A stretch of 64,000 nt of DNA. Source: Blepharisma stoltei (taxonomy: Eukaryota > Ciliophora > Heterotrichea > Heterotrichida > Blepharismidae). This document shows, one piece after another, positions 43,390-53,829 of the stretch. The DNA lies in NCBI GenBank assembly GCA_914767885.1, contig CAJZBQ010000062.1, positions 310,001 to 374,000 on the forward strand, given 5' to 3'. Made by a program: the position numbers and the translations under genes. The number at the start of each line of letters is the position of its first letter. Positions within the stretch are counted from its first letter, which is position 1. The notes under the pieces were generated by a model. The model was not told where the DNA came from. It ran no database searches and was given only the letters and a program-made list of their open reading frames with translations.

Positions 43390-44711
43390 ATGGAACCTGA
43401 AAATAATTCAGAGTATTTAGTACCTTTTACTTACTTCAAGATAATAATTTTATTTTAAATTATCTTTTTTATTGTAAAAAGAACTTACTCCCCCCCCATC
43501 CTTGATCGAACGATTGACTGTAAAAATTCCTAAAAATTGGGGAAATTACCCCCATTCTTGATCGAACGATTTTTTATATCATGACAATTTTTATATATAT
43601 ATAAATATATTATTTATCAAAAGCTTGGGAAGATGTACATAATGAAGTTGTTTTCAGAGCTTTGAGACGACAGAAAGCTGCGGAATCAACCATCCGAAGT
43701 GATTTAGTTATCAACATAGGCTTACAAACTCAATAATCTAATAAAATAGAGATTTTTAAAATTTTAAAATTTTTAATTCAATAAGGAACAAATTAAAATT
43801 TATACAGTTTAAAGGGATAACTAATAGATCAAAATATTAAAAATTGGTATTTTATGAAATTAATTAAATTTTTTGCTGTAAAAATAATTATTAAATACTC
43901 TTAACCATCTTATTTAAAAGTAAATAAAAAAAAATATATATATATATATTTTTTATTTTATATATAAAATTTTTTTTCCCCAAAAAATTTTTTTTAACCC
44001 CCATCCTTGATCGAACGATGGCGAGTCGTTCGATCAAGGATGGGGGGGGGGGGAGTTAGCTATTATGAACTCCTTACTTTAATTTTTTTGGTAAAAATAT
44101 TTTATTTAAAAATAATTTACAATTCAAAGGAGATTTAGAACAAAGAATATTGGGAAAGGCGCTACGAAAACGAAGAAACCTATGATTGGCTCCTAAGATA
44201 TCCTCAAGTCAAAGAAGACATCTCGCCATATATTACACCTGAGGACAAAATCTTAGTCCTTGGATGTGGAAACTCTAAGTTCAGTGAGGATTTATATCTC
44301 GATGGATATAGAAACATAACAAATATAGATATTTCTCAAATAGTCATCGACAAAATGCAAGAAAAGCATCAAGACAAGCCAGAAATGAGGTGGCTAGTTA
44401 TGAATATGCTCAATATGACTTTCAATCCAGAAGAATTTGACGTTGTCATAGACAAAGCAACAATGGATGTTCTCCAATGTGACATTGAAGACGTATGAGA
44501 TCCAAGCGACGAAGTAAAATCAAGGATTTCCCAATTCTACCAAAATGTATACCAAGTCCTCAAAAACCAAAAACATTTACTACAAATTTCATTTGACCAG
44601 CCTCATTTTAGAAGAAAATTTGTAGATACATCTAAATGGAACTTATCAGAGAAAACTCTTGATAAAGGAGGACTTCCATATTTCTTATACACCTTACAAA
44701 AAAAGATATAG
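43390..44711 (+). CDS. METTL13/EEF1AKMT-like class I methyltransferase (200 aa)
   Basis: A ten-codon first exon (ending Asn-Ser-Glu-Tyr-Leu) is followed by a 15-nt intron that is split in the germline by a 704-bp IES. The second exon begins NKEYWERRYENEETYDWLL. This matches the NSxYxxxxYW(D/E)xRY start of EEF1A lysine methyltransferase 4/METTL13-type enzymes. The SAM motif is ILVLGCGNSKFSEDLY, then NIDIS and DVVIDKATMDVL. One TGA (near 44498) is Trp. Total 201 codons including stop. The second exon has no ATG of its own, so the gene is easily missed. The target lysine or substrate is not determinable here. Confidence 0.85.
43432..44135. mobile_element. IES (704 bp) inside a 15-nt intron, with nested MITE
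   Basis: TA 43432-43433 joined to TA 44136-44137 turns the flanks into GTACCTTTTACTTAG, exactly 15 nt with GT...AG. Nested at 43486-44056, with its own TA, is a 571-bp MITE of the ATCCTTGATCG family. It lies in opposite orientation to the copies at 28.3 and 46.6 kb. Confidence 0.85.
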
Positions 44712-44740
44712 ACATAATTAATAGGCTTCATTAATAAATC

Positions 44741-46316
44741 ATGGAAAATAGAAATCTCCGCTACCAAGACTTTTTGACTCTTAAAGTTGATACGAAGCAC
44801 AAGCATAATAATGGTGAATTTTTATGAGAGGAAGTTAAAACAGCAGGTCCTCATCCTAGCCGCAGAAGCTATCATTCTTCTGTTATGTGGAACCATAAGA
44901 TGGTTATATCTGGAGGACAAGATTTAAGGGAAGGCACACAGTCTGGAATCTGGGTTTTTGATTTTAATAGTATGGATGAGGAACACTGGCTCCACCTTCA
45001 TGAGCAAGCAAAAAAATTTCGTTCGCTCACGGAAGGTTTTGAAAAATTTATATATAATTTTATAAAATTGTTTTTCAAAAATTTAAAACAATTGAGAAGT
45101 AAAAATTAATTTAATTTACAAAATTTATGTTTTAAAATGCAAGTTGCTTAAAAATAAACAGGATTAGCTAGAAATTTCATTATAATAATTATCACGTATA
45201 TATCAATTTTTTTTTCATAAGAAAAATTTTTATTGCTCACGGAAGGTGAGCTTTTATGCAAAAAATAGGGATTTTTCCAAAGGTTTTGTTCGCTCATGGA
45301 AGGGGGAGTGAGAAGAATTGAATATTATTGGAATTGGGGTATTTTGTAGGCACAGCAGTGTGATATATCGCGATAATTTATACATTTTTGGCGGAACAGA
45401 TGGCATAAATGAGTTTGATACTACATGAATAATTGATTTAAATACTTTGCAGACTAGAAAGCTTGATCCTCAAACCCTTGGCTTGCCGCCACCTCTTGAT
45501 TCACATACCGCTACTTTATATGAAAAAGATGGACTTTCCCAAATGGTTGTATTTGGAGGCTTTAAATATTCTGAAAGAACAAATGATTTATATATACTGA
45601 ATTTATCATCATTAGAGTGGAGAAAAATTAGCACAAATAATGGTCCTGAGCCAAGATCCAATCATAGTGCAGTGATTTATAATGATTTTTTATTTATTTT
45701 TGGAGGACTAAATGGCGAAGGAGAACAAATAGGAGATTTTTGAAAATTAAATTTAAACACTTATAATTGGCAGTCTATCCAGGCGGGTGGGCAGATCCCA
45801 GCTGCAAGATCAGGACACTCTGCAATTGTGTATAGTGATTTAATGGTAATTTTTGGCGGGACAAAATGTGTAAACAGAGAAACAAATGAAATGTTCTCTT
45901 ATAGTTTTGAAAATAATATGTGGGTAAGGTTCCAAGATGAGCAGCAGGTAAAAGATCCAGTTTCTGCGGCACAGTTGGAAGAATTTAAGCACAGTGAAAC
46001 ATCTCCTCATAGAAGACATACACTAAATATAGCTATTGGGCCTAAAAAAGATGGAAAAAAAGAAGCTTCACCTACAATAGAGAGATTTGCAATGAAGAAA
46101 AAGCTGCTTTATGATGGGCCTCCAAGTCCTGTAAAAGGAAGGGTAAAAGGAAATGCTCCTCACCAAAGAGATGGACACTCTGCTGTTATAGATGGGAATA
46201 TTATGTATATATTTGGAGGGGACAGACACCAAATGCCATTTAATGATATCTATGCTTACAGGCTGTCAAAAGATATTATAAGTAGGCCAGGCGAAATAGA
46301 CTTAAAAACTTCATAA
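44741..46316 (+). CDS. Kelch-repeat protein (422 aa)
   Basis: The start at 44741 is 29 bp after the methyltransferase stop. TGA=Trp occurs near 44827, 45427 and 45740. Kelch blades: SRRSYHSS...MVISGG, RHSSVIYRDNLYIFGG, SHTATLY...MVVFGG, SNHSAVIY...LFIFGG, SGHSAIVY...MVIFGG and DGHSAVID...MYIFGG. This gives a near-complete six-bladed propeller. A MITE at 45009-45315 interrupts the first blade; removing 307 bp between AAG repeats restores the frame (His-Glu-Gln-Glu-Leu-Asn). A basic insert (KKDGKKEAS) precedes the last blade. Probably a protein-interaction scaffold. Confidence 0.88.
45009..45315. mobile_element. End-altered GTGAGCGAAC-family MITE in kelch gene
   Basis: The interior and right half match the family (AAAAATAGGGATTTTTCC, GTTCGCTCATGGAAGGGGGAG). 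The left outer C-rich end is missing and the right end reads GAGTGAG instead of GAGTAAG, so no TA pair flanks it. Excision between the AAG trinucleotides at 45006-45008 and 45313-45315 restores the frame. Confidence 0.65.
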
Positions 46317-46344
46317 ATATTTAATTATAAGCATTATAATTTAT

Positions 46345-46575
46345 GCACCATAATAGATCGCTATATCCCAGCAGAGTACTGAGCAGAATAAATATTGTTC
46401 AGGTCACCTTCCTTATACAGTCTAAGTCTGATTAGGCATCTTAAAGCCTTCAACGGAGATTTGTCATTTCCATTTTTACTTTATAAAAAGCTACAAATTC
46501 AAATTAATTTTGAAAATTAAAATGGATGATCAATAATGATCTAAATATTTCAGGGGCCATATTATTTAATTGGTT
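46345..46575 (-). pseudogene. Duplicated VPS13 fragment that includes an IES
   Basis: 46345-46575 aligns with about 22735-22960 in the VPS13 gene. Shared blocks include AATAGATCGCTAT, CTTATACAGTCTAAGTCTGA, TTAGGCATCTTAAA and CAATAATGATCTAAA. It is diverged (roughly four fifths identical by eye) and carries frame changes, so it is non-coding. It includes the 67-bp IES, showing that unprocessed germline DNA was copied. Confidence 0.8.
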
Positions 46576-46619
46576 AAATTAAAAAAATATAAACGCTTAA
46601 ATATAAACGCTAAATTACC

Positions 46620-47157
46620 TAACTCCCCCCCATCCTTGATCGAACGGCTCGCCATCGTTCGATCAAGGATTGGGGTTAAAAAAAATTTTTTGGGAAAAAA
46701 AATTTATATATATAAAATAATTGTTTATATATATATATATTTTTTTATTTACTTTTAAATAAGATGGTTTTAAGAGTATTTAATAATTATTTTTACAGCA
46801 AAAAATTGAATTAATTTCATAAAAATACCAATTTTTAATATTTTGATTTATTAGTTATCCCTTCAAACGGTTTAAATTTTAATTTGTTCCTTATTAAATT
46901 AATTTTTTTTTTAAAATTTTAAAAGAATCTCTATTTTTAGATTATTGAGTTTTTTAAGCCTAGGTTGACGACTAAATCACTTCGGATGGTTGATTTCGTA
47001 GCTTTTTGTCGTCTCAAAGTCTCTGAAAGCAACTTCATTAGGTACATCTTCCCAAGCTTTTGATAACTATGAAAATCGTTCGATCAAGGATGGGGGTTAA
47101 TTTCCCCAATTTTAGGAAATTTTACAGTCAATCGTTCGATCAAGGATGGGGTGGGAG
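46620..47157. mobile_element. ATCCTTGATCG-family MITE (538 bp), intergenic
   Basis: TA-flanked. The left end is a hairpin of two CATCCTTGATCGAACG-like units around CTCGCCA; the right end has two spaced units with TTTTACAGTCA between. It is nearly identical along its length to the MITE at 28320-28861. It sits directly upstream of the membrane-protein gene, about 25 bp from its ATG. Confidence 0.85.
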
Positions 47158-47183
47158 TAAGAAAAATCCGTTAGCTATTTAAA

Positions 47184-48149
47184 ATGGAGTCTAATTTAAT
47201 GAATTCAGAGTCGCGTCCACTCATAAATCGCACAACCCGACAATCTTGTTTTATTTGCAAAAGATCACTTGACAGTAAGCCATATGCAAATATGATTCTA
47301 TACGTTTTACTAGGCATTTTAATACTTTGCCATATATGAGGCTCTCTTATATTGCTATACTTAAAAGTGGCTAATGACATTGGGGAGTACTTTACTCTTT
47401 TTTTACCAGTGGTATTGCTTTGTGTAGAAATTTGTATTATCTGTATAACAGTTTTTATAATTATTTTATCTGATTTTATTACCAGAAAAGTAAGAGGAAT
47501 CACGCTGTGGCAAAGACAAGCCATCGGGAGACTGATAAGAGATTTTGTAATTTTTTTGCAATTAGGCTTAACTGCTTGATTTTTTTATGCAGGATTTGAT
47601 GATAATTCCCTTAAATCTCCTCTTTGGCATTTGCTGATGCCAGGAATTGTGCTATCAGTTCTTGCGTCCTTAAGATTTGTTCTAATTCAGAGCGAGGATT
47701 CGTTGTTTTGGATATGCTTTTCCTTTCTAACGATTGCACAGCAGATCCTATGTATATGGAAAATTGATTATAAGGCAGAACTCAGCTGAATTTATTGCTT
47801 AATCCCTACCTATCTCATGTGTGCTGATTTTGCCTGGCTTAGTGCTAGTTATTTTTTGAGGTTTGCTAAAGAACTGGATTACTCTAAAATGATAATATTT
47901 CTTTTAGGAATTATTGGGAGTATTTTCAGCGGAATTGGGATGTTTTTTATCTCTTTTTATCTAGAAGACATGATAGAATTTAATTCAGCAATAATCTGAA
48001 TTGGGATTGGTTTGGGTATAAGTTCAATACCTTTAATAAGACCATTCGGGCTGTTTATAATAGATATTGCAGTAGGACATATTGAAATTGAAATTTTACA
48101 GCTAAAATACCCTGTGAGATCAATAAGAAATTTACCTCACTCCGTTTAA
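47184..48149 (+). CDS. Multi-pass membrane protein (321 aa), possibly TMEM185-like
   Basis: Uninterrupted frame with at least four TGA=Trp codons. A 40-residue polar N-terminus has Cys-x-x-Cys (SCFICKRS). Then come eight or so hydrophobic spans, such as MILYVLLGILILCHIW, LFLPVVLLCVEICIICITV, FVIFLQLGLTAWFF, MIIFLLGIIGSIFSGIGMFF and FGLFIIDIAVG. There is no signal peptide. The span layout and length resemble TMEM185-type proteins, but I cannot name a diagnostic motif. Function unknown. Confidence 0.75.
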
Positions 48150-48181
48150 TTTGTAACTAATTAATGAAATTTTAATTATTT

Positions 48182-48882
48182 CTAAGGATAAGAGTTTAGT
48201 AAATCGACTCTTCTAGGGTGGTTAGGGTGTTCGCTTAAAAAACGTGTTGAGAGATATGTATCTACCACCTGCTTAGCCACTTCTATGCCAATGACTTTGC
48301 CACCTAAAGCTAAAACGTTGCAATCATTATGTTCCCTTGTCATTAGAACTCCAAAATAGTCATGGCAAACAGCACATCGGATACCTTTGAAGCGATTAGC
48401 TGCCATTGACATCCCAATTCCTGACTCACAAATTAATAATCCTCTTTGAGCTTCACCTGAAAGAACTTTGTCACAAACTAGTTTTGCATATACTGGATAA
48501 TCAACAGCATTAGTGGAATTATTTGTGCCAACATCAATAACGGAAATTCCTTTTCGGCTGAGCTGCCCTTAGATAATCATAATTTTTGGGAAATAATCGC
48601 TTCTGAACTATAAAAATTGTATATATATGTTTTTTTTTGGAAATTGATCAAATTTGAATTTAAAAATAAATCTGAAGATCACTATGAAAATTTAATTTGA
48701 AGAAATTATAAAAAATAAAATTTAAGTATAACAGTTTTTTTAAATTTTTTTAAAAAAAATTAACCTAACATAAACGAAGAAATTTTGTTTATCCTTAAAA
48801 GGAGGGTGAGATATTGCACAAGTTGCACCTTCATATCGTGCCCTTCATGATCACAGCCCACTGCGATGGTTATGTTTTCCAT
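48182..48882 (-). CDS. rpiB: Ribose-5-phosphate isomerase B (RpiB/LacAB family), 147 aa
   Basis: Exon 1 (48882-48820) encodes 21 residues with AVGCDHEGHDMK, the start typical of RpiB. Exon 2 (48562-48182) holds VIDVGT, DYPVYAKLVC, the catalytic-loop CESGIGMSMAANRFKGIR, CHD and HNDCNVLALGG. The 15-nt intron is split in the germline by a 242-bp IES (48570-48811). RpiB interconverts ribulose-5-P and ribose-5-P in the pentose phosphate pathway. The eukaryotic norm is the unrelated RpiA, but RpiB is known from several protists. No signs of recent transfer: UGA and intron usage are those of the host. Confidence 0.92.
48570..48811. other. IES (242 bp) inside the 15-nt intron of rpiB
   Basis: TA 48570-48571 and TA 48812-48813. 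On the coding strand removal leaves GTGCAATAAGGGCAG, exactly 15 nt, and joins Val-Gln-Leu to Leu-Ser-Arg. Without the IES-plus-intron model, an in-frame TAA precedes exon 2. Confidence 0.85.
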
Positions 48883-48973
48883 TAATCTTTAATTAATGCA
48901 TCTTATTTAAGATTAAACAATTTTAAAATTAACAAGATTCGCTTGAAATTGGAGATTATTTTATAGTTTTCGC

Positions 48974-49909
48974 TTATTCTCGATTCCTTCCTCTATAATC
49001 TCCCCTTTGATCTCCTCTATATCCTCTGTATTCTCTATGCTCTCCTCTATATTCTCCTCTATTTTCTCTGTATTCTCTGTATTCTCTATGTTCTCTGTAT
49101 TCTCCTCTATGTTCTCTATATTCTCCTCTAGACTCTCCTCTATACTCTCCTCTTCCTCTATATCCTCTATTTTCTCCTCTATATCCACCTCTATACCCTC
49201 TTCCATCTCCTCCACCATTCCTATAACCTCTTCCTCTCCTTCTTCCCCCTCTAATATACCTCCTTAAATCCCTTTCTCCCATTTCCACGCTTTCCTCTCC
49301 AAAAGTCTCCGCATCCAGCTCTTTTTGTTTTTCCCTATCCAATCTACTTTCTGCAGTTTCAGCAGATTTACAAGAAATTGTATCAAAAAAGCTCGATTTT
49401 TTATTATAGCATTTTTCTCTGGTTTCTGGCTTCTGTTCTCTATCAATAGCTGCAGTTTGAAAATCAAAATCTTCTTTAAGCTCTTCTTTTAAATTTTCAT
49501 TTGTATTCCCATGCAATTCACCATACGCTTCTGGGCGGCTATTTCTAGGGGCATAGTTTTGGCTTTGGTATTCCCTTTGTGGAGGAGGGTTGGATTTTTG
49601 GACTGGCTTTGGCTGAACTTCTTTAATTGGCTCTGATTTTATTATGGCTGGGTCATTATTGGCGGCTGTAGACTGGATGACTGTGAGATCTTTTATATCA
49701 GACCCTCTGAAGATGATAAATTCATAGATCTCAGCTGAAGGCGGGATTTCTTTGTTATTTCCTCTGCGCCCTTCAGTGCCAAATGACTTGACGTTGGAGA
49801 GTGAAACTGTGTGTTCATTTGGGTCAATAGTGTGGAGAGTTCCTTCATATCGAATATCAGACTTCGAAATTAGGCTGATTTGGCTACCAATATAAGGAAC
49901 TGAACTCAT
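48974..49909 (-). CDS. LSM14: LSM14/Scd6/RAP55 RNA-granule protein (311 aa)
   Basis: Complete domain set: an N-terminal LSm14 domain (residues 1-75, [34 protein letters not shown]), an FDF motif (KEDFDFQTA), an FFD box (SSFFDTIS), a TFG box ([10 protein letters not shown]), and a long RGG/RGY C-terminus of tandem (R/E)YR units. The family represses translation and nucleates P-bodies through DDX6. The repeat tail is open in another frame as an acidic Glu-Ile-Glu-rich sequence, an artefact of the repeat. It starts 44 bp after the stop of the FHA/FYR gene. Confidence 0.93.
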   Translation of the reverse strand: MSSVPYIGSQISLISKSDIRYEGTLHTIDPNEHTVSLSNVKSFGTEGRRGNNKEIPPSAEIYEFIIFRGSDIKDLTVIQSTAANNDPAIIKSEPIKEVQPKPVQKSNPPPQREYQSQNYAPRNSRPEAYGELHGNTNENLKEELKEDFDFQTAAIDREQKPETREKCYNKKSSFFDTISCKSAETAESRLDREKQKELDAETFGEESVEMGERDLRRYIRGGRRRGRGYRNGGGDGRGYRGGYRGENRGYRGRGEYRGESRGEYREHRGEYREHREYREYRENRGEYRGEHREYRGYRGDQRGDYRGRNRE

Positions 49910-49953
49910 AATGATTAAAAATGCAAAGTCTTGCCATGTTTAATTGATAGAGA

Positions 49954-52628
49954 TTACTTACCCATTAAGATAGCCTCAGCTCCTGGAAGTTCGTGAATCA
50001 GTTTTATATTACATTAATTAAAGTTTTTTAGGTTTCTAACGCCACACTCCCACTATAGGGAAAGAACCAAAATGGTGATGTCACAAGCATATCCGATCCA
50101 AAAGGTCGGACTCTCCCAAATAAACCGCCTACCTTCCTGACCAGTGCTTCTCATTCAAAGCGATGCCATCGCCCTTCTCTGACTCAGCTTCTGCACATGT
50201 TCCGCCTAAAAGCCACTTTCCTCGAGTGTGCTGAGAGAGGTAAACTCTGAGCCTCTTGGTTTTTACTGTGGAGCAGTTCCTCTTGCTATTCCCAAAGTTA
50301 AACCGCTGTTGCTGTGCAGAAGTTTTAGAGAAAGACTAGCCCCATATATATAAAATTACATGAACGAGAGAAAATTCGCAGAGCTAATTTCTCTCGAACC
50401 AAATGCCATTTTATTTATCCGTGGATCAGTTTTACAACGTTAGGGTCCCATAGTCCAAATCGGTCAGTCCCGCTGACTGTGACTTTGCTTCTTCTGCTTT
50501 GTTGAAGCTCATTAACTTTATTGCAGATCACGATCCAGCAGCCTGTGCAAGATTCTCTTAAAATGGCTTGGTCTTCTAAAGGCTCGCCGTCTTGCATTGG
50601 TGTCACTTTAAATAAAGGTTTTACTCCGCCATCAAGGATTTCGCAGAGATATTGCATTCTTTCTTTAGCTTTAAACATACTGGAGTGCTCTCTGATGCTT
50701 TTAAAGCCGATTGGAAAGATATTTCTACCTGAGTGGTAAGCAGGTCTGTCAGCATCAATTAGTCCTAGATTGAGAATGGTCAGACTGTTGTTTATCACTA
50801 TTGGATAAATGACTTCTCCTTCTTCATCTTTAGGTATTATAAACTTGGAAAGCTTGATTTTCTTGGTTGGGGCTTGGATTTGGCCGTTTTCATCAAACGT
50901 AAGCTCTTCTGGAGCTCGTTTCTTCTTGGATTTCTGTAGGTTGCTGATTGATCTGAAAAACTCACATAAATATTGCAGCCTCCCTTCTGCTTCTTCATAA
51001 TTAATATTAATCCCCGCGAATCCATAATCAGGGTTTTCAGAGAGATTATGCAAGAAGGTAAGACCATTGTCTGCGACAGCATTTAGCAGCCCTCTATCAT
51101 GGATATCGCATTTCCAATCCTCAGTAAGCCACGTCTCTGATCCTTCTTTAACAATTTTTTCTGTCGCTTTTTCTAATGCTGGCAGTTCAGTATTGAAAAA
51201 TTCGCTGCCATTTTTGAGTATATGCTTTCTAATAAACTGTAGTTTATTCAAGCTGTTCTGTAAAGCTTCAGCATCTTCAATTGACATTGTATATCCATCT
51301 GCATCTTTGACTTCGGTTTCCCCTTCTTCTGGGTGCATAACATGTTGGGCTAGCATTCTTAGATGTTGGACCATTCTTTCTAAGCTATTAGTAGCTTTGT
51401 CATTCCCAGGCAGCAGAGAATCAAGCTTCTCTTTAAATTGGCTTCAGTCATTTTTTCCTTCTAAATTCAATGGAACTCCAAAGTCAGAAATCAAAGAAAG
51501 CAAAGCTCTTTTTTCTTCTGCTGACCAGTCAGTTGGCTCGAAAAGCTGCTGCTCTTTGTCAAACTCGAACTCTTCAATTTTGTCAATTGAAATCATGAGC
51601 TTCTTTAGCCTGCGAGTAATTGTGTCGGCGCTTGGAAATTCTTTGAAGCTTAAATCTGTATCAATATTGCTGAAACTTAAATTTTTGTCATTTCTCATCT
51701 GGTTATAATTTGCATACCCATGCTTATGGGTCCCTCTGATAAGGTCTATATCATGCCTTCTTGTCCATCACGCTGAAGGTCTTTGTCCATAAAAAGCTCC
51801 TGATGGCATAAAATTCAGCAAATTCCCCCACTTAAGTGTCTCATTTTTATTATTTTCTTTGAATTTTTTAATCAGAAATTTGATCCTCCACAGCATATAA
51901 AGTCTTTTTCCCCATGGCACAGCTCTTTGTCTTACCATCATTCCCCAATCCTTTATCCTGGGTGGGATATAAAAATCGTCTTCAGTCTCTTCTATCATAT
52001 TTGCCAAAGACTTTTTAAGCTCGTGTTTTTCCATTGGGAGATTCTCTACAATAGTTCTGACAAGAGATGTGGCAAATGACCTAATTTCTGGAATAGATTT
52101 TGAGGTAAAAGCTCCACCTTCGCTCATGGCTTCTTGGAGCTTTTTTCATCTTCCATAGCCATAAGTGAGCAGCCATTTCTTTAAATTTTCCCGGTCATTA
52201 ATCCCCCATTTCTTTATTAAGCTGGAATCTGCTTGACGGGAAGGGAAGGAGTCAATAGGCATCAGCTCTTCATTGTCGGGGATCGGAGCTAGACCTGGTG
52301 GCTCTAGAACAATAGAGGAAAATACAGGCAAAATGAAGTAGAAAATGTGTGGGGAGTGGATGTCGCAGGGGATTGATATGCAGCTTAGGTCTTTTAATTC
52401 AACTGAAGGGTCTTCGTCGGTGAGAGTTCCTGATTGGACTAAAAGAGTTGGGGCTTTTGCTTTGAGCTGAAAGTGGTTGTTTGAATAAAAAATTGAGCAG
52501 TGAAGTGGCTGCACGTTTTTACAGTTTATTGACAAGTGGGAGCTGGAATGAGAACCTATGTTGAAAGGAAGTGTGCATATGTAACAATCAGGGCCATTCA
52601 GTACTTGAAGCTTGGCATACGCAGACAT
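49954..52628 (-). CDS. Chromatin protein with FHA-like, SANT/CHDCT2-like and FYRN-FYRC domains (748 aa)
   Basis: After removing retroposon F (50007-50420 plus one duplication) the gene has 749 codons in one frame. The N-terminus resembles an FHA domain (NIGSHSSSHLSINCKNVQPLHCSIF). The middle has WGINDRENLKKWLLTYGYGRW and WTRRHDIDLIRGTHKHGYANY, like the C-terminal SANT/CHDCT2 segments of CHD3/4 remodelers, then a SANT-like DWSAEEKRALLSLI. The C-terminus is FYRN (YPIVINNSLTILNLG, YHSGRNIFPIGF) and FYRC (CTGCWIVICNK, FGLWDPNVVKLI), found in MLL-type and other chromatin factors. Three TGA=Trp codons. There is no helicase or SET domain. Likely a nuclear chromatin-complex subunit (inference). Confidence 0.82.
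50007..50420 (+). mobile_element. Retroposon-like element F (414 bp) in FYRC exon
   Basis: Direct repeats GTGAATCAGTTTTA (49993-50006) and GTGGATCAGTTTTA (50421-50434), 13 of 14 identical. The tail is GCCATTTTATTTAT. Its 3' half matches element E. Removing 428 bp extends the protein from Lys-Leu-Ile-His into Glu-Leu-Pro-Gly and a stop at 49954, and the total length is then divisible by three. Confidence 0.82.
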
Positions 52629-52689
52629 TTTTGTTTATTGCGTTTCCTTAATTTTCATATTTATATTTATCATTTCCTAGTCTTGCTGC

Positions 52690-52987
52690 TAGCTCCCCCT
52701 CCCGTGAGTGAATAAAAAAGTTTTAAGAAAAAAAGTTTTGATATATATGTGATAATTAGTATAATGAAATCTCTAGCTAATTCTGTTTAATTTTAAACAA
52801 ATTGCATTATTAAATATAAATTTTACAAATTAAATTAATATTTAGTTTCCAGTTTTTGCGATTGGGATTGTTTTTAATTTTCGAAAAAAAAAAATTTTTA
52901 CTATCAAATTTATATGAATTTTTTAAAAAAAAAAATTTAACCCTCCCCGTGAGCGAACAAATTTTTTATTGGCTCAAGGAGGGGGAG
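52690..52987. mobile_element. GTGAGCGAAC-family MITE (298 bp)
   Basis: TA at 52690-52691 and 52988-52989. Ends CTCCCCCTCCCGTGAGTGAA and GGCTCAAGGAGGGGGAG. The interior carries the family block TGATAATTAGTATAATGAAA and ends in a second inward TIR copy. Confidence 0.85.
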
Positions 52988-53057
52988 TAAGAGCATTATA
53001 TTGTATAAATCTGTTTTATATGATGTCTTGCCTAACTATTATGAATTTTTTATTTCT

Positions 53058-53271
53058 TACTCCATCTTGATTTAACGAAACTATTGAAAATTTTCAAAAT
53101 TGAGAAAATTCGCCCTTGATTAATGCTAAGGCATGAAACCACTCCCAATCCCGCTTTTAATCTGAACAATTTTAATCAAGTTAATAAAAATTATATATAA
53201 TTTATTACAATTTTTTTGTAGCCCACCATTGATCAAACAAATGCGATTGGTTTGATAAAGATGAAAGGAGT
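53058..53271. mobile_element. Decayed MITE of the ATCCTTGATCG family
   Basis: ACTCCATCTTGATTTAACGA at the left and GATTGGTTTGATAAAGATG with AAAGGAGTTGG at the right are diverged versions of the family ends. A central GATTAATGC block is unrelated to the full copies. The identification is by end similarity only. Confidence 0.5.
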
Positions 53272-53462
53272 TGGCAGATAAAATTTCCTTATTAATTAAA
53301 GCATATTTTATTTATAATTTATAAGAGGTATTATTTATATATAAAGTTTAAATTTCAAAATGCGTTTTCTGTTAAAATAACTTTTCGCATCATATAAATA
53401 ATTTCAAAGTGTTTAGCCTTTTCGAATTGATAGACTCATTAATTCAATTATTTTATTATGGC

Positions 53463-53815
53463 TAACCCCCCCCTCCGTGAGTGAACAAAACCATTAGAAA
53501 AATCCCTATTTTTTGCCTAAAAACCCACCTTCCGTGAGTGAACAAAAATTTTTTATGGAAAAAAAAAATTTATATATAAGTGATAATTAGTATAATGAAA
53601 TCTAGAGCTAATTCTGTTTAATTTTAAGCAAAGTGCGTTTTAAAACATAAATTTTATGAATTAAATTAATATTTGCTTTCCAATTTTTATATAAGTGAGA
53701 TTTTTTTTAAATTTCGAAAAATTTTTATAAAAAATTTATATATAAATTTAAAAAAAAAAATAAATCCCCTCCGTGAGTGAACAAAATTTTTTTGTTCACT
53801 CACGGAGGGGGAGAG
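53463..53815. mobile_element. GTGAGCGAAC-family MITE (353 bp)
   Basis: TA at 53463-53464 and 53816-53817. The left end has two outward TIR copies separated by the GAAAAATCCCTATTTTTTGCC block. The right end is a perfect hairpin of CTCCGTGAGTGAACAAAA and its inverse. It ends 13 bp before the ATG of the next gene. Confidence 0.88.
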
Positions 53816-53829
53816 TAAGATATAATTAA

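Larger units (their letters stand above)
52629..53829. other. Intergenic region packed with MITEs
   Basis: Between divergent genes lie three elements, each listed separately: 52690-52987, a decayed copy around 53058-53271, and 53463-53815. The DNA between them is AT-rich with no ORF. Any promoter must lie in the short remaining segments, unless the elements are removed in the somatic nucleus. Confidence 0.7.

Noticed and set aside
48961-49218. Glu/Ile-rich 85-aa frame on the minus strand
   Set aside because: It is the LSM14 RGG/RGY repeat tail read in another frame; the repeat unit alone keeps it open.
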